The notes below the pieces were generated by a model, which saw nothing but the letters and a program-made list of their open reading frames with translations, was not told the origin of the DNA and made no database searches. DNA of 64,000 nucleotides. Source: Favolaschia claudopus. Its lineage: Eukaryota; Basidiomycota; Agaricomycetes; Agaricales; Mycenaceae. Numbering within the stretch: the stretch's first letter is position 1; each line of letters begins with the position of its first letter. Shown here piece after piece: positions 1 through 12,320 of this stretch. Location of the stretch: NCBI GenBank assembly GCA_037176885.1, contig JAWWNJ010000058.1, positions 806,001-870,000 of the forward strand, in the 5' to 3' direction. The position numbers and the translations under genes were made by a program.

Positions 1-240
1 TAGACAATACCGCCGAGTTCGCTCACTAGCTTCTTGGCAGTATAGTAGGAAAGAACGAGGTTGGTTGGGTAGCGACGGAGTAGCGCGTCCCGGACAGAGG
101 TGGAGGCTTGGCCAGAATCATTGCTGATGGAGAGGAAGAGGTCGATAGCGACTCGCTCGTCGGTGTCGAGCGCTGAGATTTCCTGCAGAGGGTTCGCAGC
201 CGTTCGACCATGTCGGCATCGAGAAAGTCGTCAACTGAGG
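1..240 (-). pseudogene. Plavaka-like transposase, N-terminal fragment (runs off left edge)
   Basis: Read on the minus strand, one frame from about position 190 to the window edge is clearly coding, with LQEISALDTDERVAIDLFL, then a VRDALLRRYP block and SYYTAKKLVSELGGIV. This order (acidic helix, 'VRDxxxxRxP', 'SYYxxKKxVxELSGIV') is what I associate with the N-terminal part of Agaricomycete Plavaka/CACTA-type transposases, just before their CINSC cysteine motif, which would lie outside the window. Upstream, a different frame carries SVDDFLDADMVERLRTL, which reads like the natural continuation, so there is probably a one-base frameshift near position 185. Only about 70 residues are visible. The alternative is an unrelated hypothetical protein with a similar helix pattern. 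Confidence 0.42.
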
Positions 241-968
241 CATCGTGACTTGTGAGCCGTCCATCTCGTCGCCGTCGCCGTTCTAGTGATGTTAATGTTA
301 GTGCATTAAAATGATTGTAATCGGTGTATTCACAAATCCTTGTTCCAATCGAGCCTCTGAGGAGCGAGAGCGGGACTGCGCAGATTCATTCAGATAAACA
401 TGACAACTATATTTTAGATTTACGCATCTGGTCATGTCGGTCTGGTTCCTCTTCAGAGTCCACATCCATGGGTTTATCCCGGTCTTGGTGTCGCAAAAAA
501 GTTCGCATTGGTCGAGGTCCTATTTGAACCTGCAGAGAAGCAGATTGATTCTGCCGTCTATGACGAGTCCCTCGGAGGACCTCGTGTGCATGCAGATAGC
601 AGATAGATGGGGGCATATTGGTGGTTCTCGGGTGATAAATTTTTGCAGGAACTCTATTGTGACGTGTCGGAGGTTGGGATTATTTTGCATTCAGCGCTCG
701 AGGGCGGCTCGCGGTTCATAGATGTAAAGCTGAGCATATACAGGATGCTGACCCTCAGATGGAATGAGTGTGCCGGCGCGATGGCAAAGCTCCCCTTGAA
801 TCTTGAAGATGGGGGGACCCCGCCCGCAGTAACCACTGATCTTCCTTGACACCGGATAATGTGAATGACAGCGCAATGTTGTACTGTCACACGTTGTTGC
901 GATACTCCTTCGACTGATCACTGGCAAGCTGCCGCAGAGCTTCAGGTGGATCTTCGAGATTAGGAATA
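241..968. other. Intergenic, no recognisable gene
   Basis: Only short overlapping open frames on both strands, none with a recognisable motif or credible splice structure. No repeats or tRNA-like folds were seen. Confidence 0.5.
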
Positions 969-1974
969 TCAACCTTCCTGATTGCAGCACACGCCAAACT
1001 TGCGCCGGCTGGTGTAAGAACAGCGGGCAAGAGGGGTTTGTGTGTGTTGAGCACGCGCACGCTGAGAGGGATGCGCAGCAGCAGCACGTTGAATGGTGGC
1101 AGCAGCTACAGACTGTGTGAGCTTCAAGAAGGGTCGAAAGACAATAAAAATATTACCTCGACCCGCGCCCGGACCTGCGCCACGTCCCGTAACACCGCCA
1201 CGACTGCCTCGAGCTGGACCTCGACCACGCCCTCGACCGCGAGGTGGCGGTTCCACACGCTGCAGCTGGATTCGTACGAAACCCCGTTGTCGTGGCTCAC
1301 CTGCTGGTGGGGGGGTTGCTGGGTTGTTCTGGTGGAGGTGGAGGGTCAGTTGGCGGATCTCCTGCCGCTGGACGTGCTTGTTGCTCGACCTGTTCTCTGT
1401 GGCTAATACGTTCTCGTTGTTGGCGTGCAAGCTGCGCGAGACTTCTCCTCGACAGTCCTGCAGCCGGCTCAGCTGAATTACGGTCTTGATTGCGAAGTCC
1501 GTTCGGTCAGAGGTGGGTGGCATTATTTTGCGCATTTTCCTCGCGTTGAGGTCCAGTGGCACGTTGAGTATCTGGAGGCGTTGGAAAAGGTGTGTTAGCA
1601 GGCTAAAAAATTGGGTCAACAACAGATTACACTCGGCCAGAGGTCCGTGTAAGTATACGTACCTGAGAAGAACGCGAAGAGCGCGGCGTTAGCGACCGGA
1701 CGATTTTCGTCGTTAGAGCGTGGTACGCGTCGGCGCCGACGACTGGGAGTTTCCTGCAATACAGCATGCCGCTCTCGCTCCCCATGTCGACGCGCGGCTC
1801 GTTGTTCCTCTGGAGTTCCCCATTCTTAATATGTTGAAATTTTTTTCCACAGGTGACAACTTGCATTCGCGACTTGGTATATGGTGGCTGCATGGCAGAA
1901 TGCCTCGCCTGTCGAACGCTTCGCGCAGAACGATGTGCAAGCGGTGGGAATGTGGGCGTTGAAAGCGGGAACAC
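969..1974 (-). CDS. Hypothetical protein with RG-rich segment (tentative two-exon model)
   Basis: Two minus-strand frames can be joined. The first contains QHIKNGELQRNNEPRVDMGS and ends SRSSQ at 1663 before a GTACGT donor. The second starts at 1571 after a ..CCTCCAG acceptor with ILNVPLDLNARKMRK and stops at 969. The second exon carries PPRGRGRGRGPARGSRGG, an RG-rich stretch typical of RNA-binding or nucleolar proteins. The intron would be about 91 nt. I do not recognise the family, and the region upstream of 1900 is unclear, so the start is arbitrary. It could be a decayed gene fragment. The RG function is inference from composition only. Confidence 0.3.
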
Positions 1975-2346
1975 TGCTTACAGTCAGTATGGAAAAATTT
2001 ATTACAGCAACGTGCGACCCACATTACTGCTGGAAGAGACATAGAGAGGCCTTGAAAGCTTTGTTGTTTATGGGGGCGACCACCATGAAGCCGAGTTTGA
2101 CGCGCCAGAGCAAGCAGTAAGACCAAAGATTTTGGGCAAAACCGTAACCTTATTAAAAGATCGGAAGGCAGCAGAGAGCGAGAACGACGCGGTGGCGGAA
2201 GCTTTGGTCAAACGAGTTACACTTACGACACCTTCACGCCGTGAACGCGCCCAGTAAAATCCCGTATGCTTCAGGCTGCTCCAAACTGCTCTGACCTGCT
2301 GTATTCCCGGGCAGCATATAGTATGTGAACAGAAGAGAGCGTAGAA

Positions 2347-2822
2347 ATGGGCCCAAGAGCAGATGGGGTTTTGGTTTCAATCGGCTCCCATCTGCGCGGC
2401 TCTGCAGCCTCTGCTCCAGACCGTTTCCGTCTCCTGTCCTCTGTCCTCCCCTGCTTTACCCTCCGCTTCCTCTACACCAACACCCTCATCTTCTCCCACC
2501 GCACCTACGACCTTTCCACCGCCCTCACCGTCCTCCTCTCCGCCTCCTACTTCGCCCTCCCCACCCTCTATGCCGGAATCTCCACCCACATCATAACCGA
2601 AATGGTGCACGGCTTCTTCCACGCCGCCCTCCCCTTGACCGCCTACGGCAGCCGCGCCAGCCGCGTACCCCGCATCCTCGAGTTCGCCCTGCGCGACGAC
2701 GTCAAGGGCGCCGTCCTCGAGCGCAGAGCCGGCGCGCACTCGCGGGGTTCCGCTTCGAGACAACGATATCGCGCTGGGTCTGCGGACACCTTGAGAGAGG
2801 TCAATGGCTGATGAAAGAGTCT
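2347..2822 (+). pseudogene. BTB/POZ domain protein fragment, frameshifted
   Basis: The frame from about 2430 reads FLYTNTLIFSHRTYDLSTAL, then a YFALPTLYAGI block, HIITEMVHGFFHAALPL and RVPRILEFALRDDVKGAVLE. This matches the second half of a BTB/POZ fold as found in many Agaricomycete BTB proteins: a 'YTN' strand, helices over 'YDLSTALTVLLSASYFALPTL', and a conserved 'EFALRDDVKxAVLER' tail. BTB domains mediate dimerisation or cullin-3 binding. After VLER the expected continuation (RRALAGF) is found in a different frame, implying an indel near 2727. The N-terminal half of the BTB fold is not recognisable upstream. I therefore call it a truncated, frameshifted copy. The coding strand is strongly GC-biased, which also opens the long Pro/Leu shadow frames here. 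Confidence 0.6.
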
Positions 2823-4055
2823 GTAAGTAGATGCCAATAGCACAACGAAGGCAGTACATACCTGCTCATATGCAGATTCGATAGCAACAGCCAAGCTTTA
2901 TCGGTCTATCTCAGTGAGTCAGAATGAACACAAGACAATGAAACATACCTCCTTATGTTCGCACAAATGACGAGAGTTCTGTACGGTCGCATGGAAGCAA
3001 CAATTACGAGACAAGAAGAAGAAGAAGTCGGCTCACCTATGAAGCCGACAAGGCGCTGCGAACGACGTCACCGAATCTATCAGGCGACCTTCAATGGTAA
3101 AGTGTACGGGGTGGGAATGTAGAGGAACGACTACAGTACAGCAGTCATAAGCGATTAAAGCAGCCCACGAAGAAAAGAATCACGCACCGTCAAGATACAG
3201 CTCACTAGGGCGACTCATGAGGTTTCTCAGGTCGTAGAAAGTACCTTGCAGATACTGTAGACTCATATTAGTTGACGAGGTAAAGCACAGGCGCCGTCAA
3301 ACGCGCCTAGGAATAAGGCAGCACGCGAATTGGACGGCGAAAGTTGGTGCAAGCGGGCGTATGTGGTCGTGGAGTGCATGTAAAGAGATGCTAAGTACAC
3401 AGCGTCGCGGTGGATGGCCAAGGCAGGAAGGGAAGAGCACATAGAGGGAGGATGGTGGTGGGAAAGGGCAAGGAGTGCGATGTGTGACGACGTGATTGTA
3501 ACATTAAACTTAAGTAAAGGTTACCTAGCGTTGCCTTCCCCCGACAACTTCGAGGATTCGACGAAATACTTGAGTGCTGCGCCAAGCTTAAAATTTTCAA
3601 GACAGTGAATCACAGAAAACACAAGTCCAACCGCAGCGACATATCGAGGAAGAGGAAAGCTGTATTTAGCGATTCACTGAACAAGATCGAAACAAAACTC
3701 AGTCCCCGTTCAAAGCCAATTCAAAGCCCTTTGAGCGGATCACAGCAGAACGAGCAGAAGCGAGGCAGATGGGAGAGGGTTAGAGCATCTTGAAGCATAC
3801 GGGAGTTTGACTGGGCGCGCCTGAACGGACCGCGCCAGTATAGTGTATCCTCCTCCTCCTCCTTACTTACAACCACCACGATAAAAGCTCAGGAACTTGA
3901 AGGTCGCGAAATGTTGATAGAAGGCTGGCAGTGGTCAGGTTTTCAATGTTCATAATTAACCACTCTCGATTTTTTTTTATAGTTTACGCTTTCGACATAC
4001 GGTAGTCTTGCGGTGGTCATACGGTGTGTTCGTTTATGCAGAGGCCAGATTCTTC
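2823..4055. other. Intergenic and 5' flank of the 4.1-kb gene
   Basis: No convincing coding frame. A TCC/CTC pyrimidine run near 3850 and a T-run at about 3970 lie upstream of the TATA box of the next gene and may be promoter-associated. Confidence 0.5.
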
Positions 4056-4063
4056 TATAAAAG
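4056..4063 (+). promoter_or_regulatory. TATA box of the nucleotidyltransferase-fold gene
   Basis: TATAAAAG lies 44 nt ahead of the predicted ATG at 4107. This is the spacing expected if transcription starts about 30 nt downstream of the box, leaving a very short 5' UTR. Confidence 0.55.
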
Positions 4064-4106
4064 GATCCCGATCCCCCTTGCTCGAGCTCTGAGCATACAC
4101 ACAAAG

Positions 4107-6667
4107 ATGTCCGGAAGTCAGTGAAGTGTTATTTCCAAGCCTAATCTCATTCTATGGCTGACATTGGTCTGGAGCGGGAGAGAACGTGTCAAGGTGGGGA
4201 AATGCATCGACCCTGGCAGAGGAACACATTCGTCGTTGGGTCAAGCAGCATCGCCAATATATGTGTCAAGAAACGCGCCGCATCCCATCTTTGGTAACCA
4301 TCGCAGTGGACCGTCTAACTCAGAGAGCAGCCACAGAGCTCATTCCAGACGTTATATTGGAAAGATATGTTTGGGAGTGGCACATGATGCCTTATTCCAT
4401 ATTCTATAGTTCGCTGTTGCGGCTCGCAGAAAATGACCCCGATTTTCTAAGTCATACTGGATTTCGTGACGCGCGGATTGATGAATGGTGAGCTTCCCTC
4501 TGCTACTGTTAGAAAATTGATGCCACAATCTCCTAATACCAGGATCATCAAGAACGAGAAATGGCTTCAAAAGCGGCACAGCGGCAACTGGAAGCACGGC
4601 ATGGTCTCCTTTGCCGACGCAGATATTGTGTTTCCCAACTCAGTTCTTGGACCCTCGGTTCGCATTATCGAGAGGTTAGATAATCTGCCAGGTTTCTCGG
4701 TTTTGGGGGAGGCTCGGGAGCTTCAACTCCGAATACAACGTTCGGTTTCCGCTTTCAAATCAAATTTCGACATCATGTCACAAGGTTTGCTTCGGAACCT
4801 GGATTGGAACAATCTCATAGTGGCAGGGGGACTTGTACTCGGCACTCTGCTCAATCCCCGCTACAGTTCTAATCTTTCAAAGCAAGACTGCAATCAATGG
4901 GTGCAGTCGGACATCGATATCTACATCTGGGGACTCTCTTCTCGAGCGGCTAACGAGAAAATACATCATATATTTGAGGTTTTTCGTTGCAACCTACCTC
5001 CTCAGCAGCGCACTCTTGCCGTCAGAAACCCGCGAACCATTACGCTCTATGCCGACTATCCCACACGAAGAGTTCAGATCGTCCTCAAACTTGCTAGCAC
5101 TCCTAAAGACGTTCTTTTGAATTTTGACCTGGACATATGTGCGATGGGTTGGGATGGAACTAATGTCTGGATGCTCCCAAGGGCAGCACGAGCTCTAGAA
5201 AGTGAGTTTTCGATGTCATAGCTGGTTTGTTCTCTAAACTCAGACGAAAGCGGGCTATAATATTTTTACCATGAGTCTCATCCATGGCCATCATTTGTCG
5301 GAGCGTCGAGAAACACAACTTGAGCGGTACGTATTTGATTGGTCTGTATCGTCGTGGACCCAGTCCAGCTGATGACGGCCAGCCTTTTTAAATATGCCCA
5401 GAAGGTGAAACTGAAAGTTCAGAATTATCCTGCACGGGGGCTCCACCCGGCAAGGGCTCATTATGGGTCAGGTTGGGTTCCCCTGCTGGCGTACGAGTAG
5501 TAGGCGACACCTCTCCTGGCGCCCGGACTTTGTTCACCACTATTGTTCTCATTCCTTTTCTAACACCACTCAACAGGGTTACGGGCTACGATTCCTTCCC
5601 CACTATCTAGCTGCGCTGCCTTCGACAACAGACGTGACATATCTCGCGCAAGAGGCTCGGCACTGGATCAAAGATCAATACACCTTTGTCACCACAGACT
5701 TTGGCTCTGAACATTTTTTGCGGTCTGATCTGGGCATACCTCGGTCTCGTGCTTTGTCAAACTTCACACTCTTAATGCGCCATATCGCCTTTTGGGAGAT
5801 GGGTCAGTATACCAAGAACGTAATGTAATAATAGTCGACTCGGACACTTTTCGGATCCTGACCCTACATACACAGCATAGAGCGGAATGATTGGGCGTCA
5901 ACTTCTTATGAAAATACAGTGCGTCTTACTTGATTGGCCGGAAAGCTCTTGGAAGGTCTGATCTTGAGTAGCGAGAGAATGTCCCACGATTACAGTATTG
6001 ATCAGGTTTTTTCTGCACAGCGCTACCTTCATCTTCTTATAGATACACATGGAACCAGCATTTTAACCCAGCAAAATTTGCCGCCCGCATCATTGAATCC
6101 AATATACAGGATGTTGATGCTTGGCTTTCGGAGGACCTTGATGGGCGGTTGCATGCTCACGGGGTTATGAGCGGTGATGACTTGAACCGTGCTCAACGCA
6201 TGACGTCAGCCACCAACCTCCAAGACTTACTCGAGCACGACAACGACATTCGAATTCCTGTATTGCTTCCGATTGAATTTGCGTCCCATGCGAACAAAAT
6301 CACGAATGAAGTGTTGACGGAGATTGGGCTCCAACCCATCCAGCTCTTGGAACCAGCTATCGATAGAGTTGGAATTGGACCAGACACGCCAGAAGGACTA
6401 TTCATGTGGATTATTGGGTCCCATCTAATGTGGCAGCATTTAGATCGCCGAATAGACGAGTGAGTGGATCGCTAGCACTGAATCCAGGCCAGACTGACAT
6501 TTGATTTGAGGGTTTTTGAAGTATTATACGCTTTCCGCCGTGCAAACAGATTACTCGATGACCGTGTACAACTTGAACGGTTTATCTCCGAGTTGAGGAA
6601 ACGAGATAAAAGTCCAGGGGTCAACGAGCTTGATTCTTTCCGTTTGTGGATTCACTGTTCAAGATGA
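4107..6667 (+). CDS. Nucleotidyltransferase-fold protein (Agaricomycete family), about nine exons
   Basis: A 10-nt first exon (MSG, 4107-4116) joins 4181-4487, 4543-5201, 5251-5326, 5383-5404, 5577-5802 and 5881-5918. Later exons end at 6459 and 6511-6667. All junctions up to 5918 keep phase with GT..AG introns of about 50-170 nt. The core exon carries LIVAGGLVLGTLL followed about 28 residues later by SDIDIYIWGLS, the GG...DxD signature of the polymerase-beta nucleotidyltransferase superfamily, then RNPRTITLYADYPTRRVQIV and LLNFDLDICAMGWDGT. It probably acts in the cytosol or nucleus; substrate unknown. I know this arrangement as a recurrent Agaricomycete family without an assigned function. 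I could not place the junction between 5918 and about 6030 in frame, although the open frame resumes at TWNQHFNPAKFAAR, so one exon may be damaged or mis-spliced in my model. Confidence 0.72.
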
Positions 6668-8594
6668 TGAAAATAAAGCAATATGTATACATATACATAG
6701 TGGAGATTACAGCCTGTGTAAAAAAAGACCCATGAAACGCGACACGATTATTTCATCAAAGGAAACCTTCTGGGCAGCGCGAACTTTGAGATCAGACTTT
6801 GATTTCAAGACCTAACAAAACTCTGAATCACTCCAAGTCAACAATGCAGAGGCTTGAAGAGCTCCCCCCTGCCGAGTTCACGTACCTGGAACGCTGGGAG
6901 AGTCCTTAGTTTGCCCTAGTGGATTGCGACCTGACTGGAATGGTTGTCAACAGAGACGCACATCACATGAAAAACCTACATAGGTAAATGTTGAAAACCA
7001 CGTATAGTCTCAGGTGAAACAGAAACAGCTCGAGTACGAAATATAAGCAAACACACATTGAAACATGGCCAGTTGGTGGAGCGAAGCATGAACAAGCATG
7101 TTAGTGGACCAACGGTCCTGGCAGGTGGTTGAGCATCGTACACCACCAGAACTACAGATTGATTCCAGAGTCCAAACCATGACCATTACCCCGAACAAAA
7201 ATCGGTCTGGCCATCGGTTTTCCAGTGAATGTCTTATAAACGTCGTACGCGAAGGTCGCAGCGTCGGATTTTCCGTTGGCTCGATTCTGATATTTGGTGT
7301 CTACGGGGTGGTGGGTTCAGTGAAGGGTATGAGTTGGCCGTGCTAGATTTCTTTGCGGGGACAGGGAGTGTCGAGTTGATAGGGTACTTTTTGACCCTGC
7401 AACGGTTTGTCAGCGGATTTTGAAGAAGTTAAGACGTATCCAAGGAAGTGGGGATGGGATGTCGAAAGTAGAATACGGAATTATACTGAAGGTATTAGCG
7501 ATTCCCTCTCGAAGAGAGCGGACAAAGCGCAGCATGCGTGATGGAAAGAGTAAAATGTCGTATTAGCCAGGTGTTCGGACGGCTGCCGGAGTGAGCCAAC
7601 GGTAAGCCCCCTCGAAGGATGGTAGTGTGTGACAGTGATCGCCTTGGAATAGGGGGACAGACGAACCACTCACGAACCTGAACTAACTGGTGATCCGCCA
7701 ACTTTGAAAGCGCGGTTGCTCGCGAAGCGTAATTCGGGTGACGAATTCCCTCCTCTCTCGCTCGAGGATAGCCGATCGCGATTTCTTGTCAAGGCGCCTC
7801 GAGACCGGCATCATTCGAATCGCCTCGCTAAAGCCCACCTTTTGATACTGTTTTCATCGCGAAATTCACAAAAATGAGCGGGTTTGAGCGCAATCTGTGC
7901 TGAGACCAGTGTCAGCCACTGCAGTACTGGTCCGCAGCCACTGCGCAACATTTTGTTCGTGTTTGCACCGTGAGCCAGCCCCAGCCGGTCACGTGAAGGG
8001 TAGGATTGCCACTTGCAATTGCTTCGCTCGCAATTAATCGAGACCTAGTTGACTGCTAACCCAGAACCTTCGGACCAACACATCCGCTAATGGCAGCCGC
8101 ATTGCTGGTTCAGCTTACGGCGGGACTTCCGTTTTTGTAATGGAACGTTGAAAGAGCAAGACCATTAGTCTCAAGTTTGTATGATTGGCCAACGTCAGCA
8201 CGCTACCATATTAGGGCAGACAATGAGTGGAGGGTGTCTTTGCCAGTGCCGCACATTCGGCGTACTTTTAACTTGGGATCCACAGCATGTAGGAAATTCA
8301 GAGCAATCGCGCCAGGATGGCGTTCCTTATGAAAGGCGAAGCAACCGAAGTAATGGGGTTCATACGGCGTAGCGCCGTTAAAAGGTGATCCAGAGCTTGG
8401 GTAATCCTAGCCATGATTGCTCCAATTGAATTCATAACGAATCAGTCAGGTACCTCGGTTTCCTGGGTGGACCTTTGACATGAGACTGTTGTTAACGGTT
8501 TGCGACATGGGGTACCTCGACATTGCGGGTCAGATCGTTCGCGTTAGCGTTAGTAAGTACATTGATTCTAGAGGCCGGGGGCTGCTGAGAGTCC

Positions 8595-8628
8595 CAGATG
8601 TTACGGTTGTACCGCTCATCCACACCGG
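8595..8628 (+). repeat. Dispersed about 35-nt motif, copy 1 of 3
   Basis: Shares the pattern CAGATG(Y)NACGGTTG..CCGCTC..CACACCG with 10265-10300 and 10465-10500. This copy is the most diverged. Confidence 0.45.
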
Positions 8629-10264
8629 AACCCGCAGAGCGACGAGACCCGCAGCGCAAGGGAGCCGAGGCGCTCAGGATTGCACATGACATTGAAGACG
8701 CAGAGAATTCGAAGTGGCCGACCCTGACTGAGCGCTGTTTGCATCCAAGCCGTCTTCTCGTGAGATGTATCTATGAACATGCAATGCCCGTCCTGTGGAG
8801 GGGAAGGGACGATGGTCACGACGCCCGCGGCCGGTTGCAATTGCCGCCCATAGGAATCCGTCACGCGAAAGCCAAATATCGAGCAGGTTGGCCCCCCAGG
8901 CAGCAGTCATTCGGTGAATCTGGTCTTCTGTAGAGCTTGAACAGCTATTGCAGGAGGAAAACCGGAGGTGGTACCTAGGCGGTCTTTGAAGCCTGGCAGA
9001 AAGGGCCCCTCCACACTCTTCTCTCCAGCCTTGTGTATTCCGACTGCCCTTGCCACCAGGATCTTCACACCAGTCTGGGTTCAAGGCGCTGATTCGGCCG
9101 TTTCCACCTTATCCTCGACGAACATCAACAGCCAGTTCAAGCCGCATTGATGAGATTGGCGTCGTCTAGCTCGCGCCCACGTCCTCTCCGACCGCTTCGA
9201 GGCAGGGATTCATACCCGAACGATGCCCTAACACCGACCTCCGACGTTCACCGTCACTGATCTTGCACAATGCGAGAATTCTCTTGAAAGAAGTCGTTGC
9301 GACTCAATCCACGTCGCCACCATCCCGGCAGGTCCGAGGTTGCAGGGTCGAGCGTTAACGTTTTACCGTTGTCGTCGACATGAAAAGCAGATCTTGCTAC
9401 AACTCTACTACATGACGGAAGTCAATGGTAATGATGATTCTGAAAGAGAACTAAGCGAACCTTGCAGCGGTCAATCCAAAGAATCAACATATTGTATGTA
9501 GCCTTGCCGGCTAACTCTACCCAATGGCCGATCTAACTGGGTCGTTTATGGATTATTTCTTGGACGTTGGCTTTCGGAGCTCAAGGTATAGGTGACATTG
9601 AAAACTTCTGATACGATAATTGGGAGGAAGGTGCTGTCGACACCGGTTCTTGATTCAGAGTTATCCTGTGCTCGCCGCATACTCGAGCTCATCCACTGAC
9701 ATCCAGAACGACGGCCACCAACCATCAGCCGCTACGCCATTCTCCAAGCCTACCGCAAACTTCAGATAGTTGTGTACGCGAATTCTGAGTCGATACACTG
9801 ACATGAATTCTTGATATCAAAAATGACCATAGGATTGAGAAAAACTTTGTTGGTGCGCCTTGCGTGTTATTTGATGAGTAAAAAGAGTGGCGCGATAGAT
9901 TTACTAAGACTGAAACTAATCCATCCCGAGAACGCAGATAGATCCTCCGTGAAGCGTTCACGGTACTCAGATCCCATGACAATAGGTACGCTTGCTGACA
10001 GATTACTAAACTGACTTGATAGACGATGATTATTCTACTCACCTGCAGATGCAGTCCTGCGAGTGATTCCCAATGGAATGAAGTAGTATGCCAACAGCGC
10101 CGTCTTTCGCGAAATCATGCAAAGGGTGGGATCCGGACTGGACTGATGATTGTGATGTCCAGCGAAACAAGTCTGACGAATGTTCATTCTGTCGATCGTT
10201 GAGGAGAGACAGAGCCATGCAGAAAGCACACACCTTGGCCTACACTGCAACGGGTTGAGAAGCC

Positions 10265-10300
10265 TCAGATGCGACGGTTGAACTGCTCATTCACACCGGG
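10265..10300 (+). repeat. Dispersed about 35-nt motif, copy 2 of 3
   Basis: Contains ATGCGACGGTTGAACTGCTC followed by ATTCACACCG. It differs from copy 3 (10465-10500) at only a few positions. The flanks are not related. Confidence 0.5.
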
Positions 10301-10464
10301 CCTGTGGTGGGCGGTGGGGTGAAGAACAAGATATGTGGGAGGATTGGGAAGTTGGGAAGTCGTTTGTAACGGTGAAGCGGTTAAGTTCGCAAGCGGAAAG
10401 CATCACAGTGTGTCGACAGCCCCTGCAACTGATATTGAGCTTAGATGAGAGTACTGTCGACGGG

Positions 10465-10500
10465 TCTCCGATGCGGCGGTTGAACCGCTCTCTCACACCG
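10465..10500 (+). repeat. Dispersed about 35-nt motif, copy 3 of 3
   Basis: Contains ATGCGGCGGTTGAACCGCTC followed by TCTCACACCG. It matches copy 2 closely over the core. Confidence 0.5.
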
Positions 10501-11629
10501 AGGCTGCCAGCGGAAGTCGGAGCTCCATGGATAGATGAAGCAGGGAAAACGTTACAGTGACTCACGTGCACGCGTTGACCGATACTTCATACTCCGGATC
10601 CGTGGCTATGTCTCGAAAGCTCATCCCGTCACGCAGTCACCGTAGTCACACAATTCGACTTCGACAACTATATGTCTACCTACCGAATTCCAGGCCCTTG
10701 GAATCACGAAGCGTTCTCTCTCTTTCGAATCCCAGGAAGGAAGGAACCATGAAATATTCGCCCAAAAACGTATCTTCGATGCACTCCCCAACGTGAATGA
10801 CCTGACCCTGCAAATTCAAGGTACGTCGTCGACCGAAAATTACCTCCACTGGTTTCGGTGTGATGAACCGCATTACTTCGCCCGCCATCAGGAATGGTAC
10901 TCTGCCGGTGATTACCCTGGACTTCCCCTTGCATGCTGTCGACCTCGCCATCCCCTCGACTTTTCCTACGACCGTTCTTGTCGAGCAAATACAAGAATGT
11001 GCAGTGTTCTCTCTATTCTCGCTCCTCTTCTCAAGCCTAGTTCAGCACTATAGCTACCCGATTAGAAGTAGCCGTTCCGATCTCCAACAGTGTCCGTTTG
11101 TGCAAGCAAGTAACCGACGCTGAAGTCGACCGTGAAAACCCCGCTGTCCAGACGTCAGAGCGGCCGCGCCTCCCGTACGCTAGCCCTCAGGATCCTTGAC
11201 TACGCACACCCAGACAACAACCATCGGCATATCGCCCCTGACCCCCAATCGCCACCGGTATGGAAGGAAGGAAGTATTGCCGGCCAGGTCCCAAAGCGAA
11301 CAGCCGGGGCCCGTACTACATACAGTACAGGCGTCACCTGTCTGTTGGCTGAGAAATCCGCTACAGTCGTCTCACTTGGCCGTGCCTTGATTCGTGATCC
11401 GTCGCAGGATCTCCAAGGAGCGAGCATGACGGTGCACGCACTGCCCACGTTCGCGCGGGACATTTGGGGGAAGAGGCGGAGCAGACACGCAGACAATGAA
11501 AGCATGATGTCGGACTCCAAATCTGTGGTCGGCAGCCGTTTCGAGCGACGGGCCAATGACGCGATCTCATGCTAACTGTGGTCCTGCCTCCAACGGACTA
11601 CCCTCTTCCTTCTTTTTCTGCCGCTCTGA

Positions 11630-12320
11630 AGCCTCCACAACGTGCTGCAAGACGTATCGCTGGAGCATTCCGCACCGATGACGTTCACTACACCCTCGCA
11701 ATTAGAACCGATTCTACCGGTTTTCGTTCCCTCATAGCAAACATCTCTTTCTGTTTCAATCTTTCTGTTTCAACTGTCGTTCCGGCAAAATTGCAAGTGG
11801 TGACGGTACTAAACAATCTCGCCAACGATACTTGGTGCTCAATTTGGTTTCCTGACGTGTCCAGTTGGAGGGAGAGCTGGTGATGCTGCGGTTGAGGGGT
11901 TCAAGGAGCAATTTTGCTTCCTTCGGAATAAGAGGGTCGGGTCGCTGAGGGTGAAACTGAAGGTTTTGCAGTCGAATGACCGCATCTCGATGGTCTCCGA
12001 TCCACAAGCTGGTCGCTAATCAGTTCTCTCTACTTCCCCGCGCTCTAATGCCCCACCTGCGGATTGCCGATCTGTGGACTTCAACGCATACTAACAGAAC
12101 AATCGGGAACGAATTTGCCGACATAGCAGCCAAGAATACAACACGACTCGCCCATTCTCCGCCCCTCGCTTCGTCATCTCTATCATATTTGCCCGGCATG
12201 TGGAGCTCGAAACCCCCGGATCTCACTTTTTACTCCACTACACCTCCGGCCCCCGCTACAACAAGCATCCGACTTTGCGGCGCTCTTGGGATCTGTTGAT
12301 ATTCCATCGGGCTGCTCTCC
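11630..12320 (+). pseudogene. LINE (non-LTR retrotransposon) ORF2 3' relic: RT tail, RNase H, zinc knuckle
   Basis: Three landmarks occur in the correct order but in different frames. First is QRAARRIAGAFRT at about 11638, the linker after the reverse transcriptase domain of fungal LINEs. Second is ISMVSDPQA near 11985, the RNase H 'SDxQA' catalytic-Asp strand. Third is LWTSTHTNRTIGNEFADIAAK at about 12070-12140, the RNase H 'HxGNExAD' terminus. A last piece, ETPGSHFLLHYTSGPRY at about 12206, corresponds to the C-terminal Cys/His knuckle with cysteines lost. At least three frame changes and lost cysteines show that the copy is long dead. Such LINEs copy themselves by target-primed reverse transcription, and 5' truncation is common, which fits the absence of upstream RT motifs. 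Confidence 0.65.

Larger units (their letters stand above)
6668..11629. other. Gene-poor region with short dispersed repeats
   Basis: About 5 kb without a recognisable protein. Open frames are short and lack motifs. A 35-nt motif recurs three times (reported separately). The segment probably consists of old, strongly mutated repeats. Confidence 0.5.
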
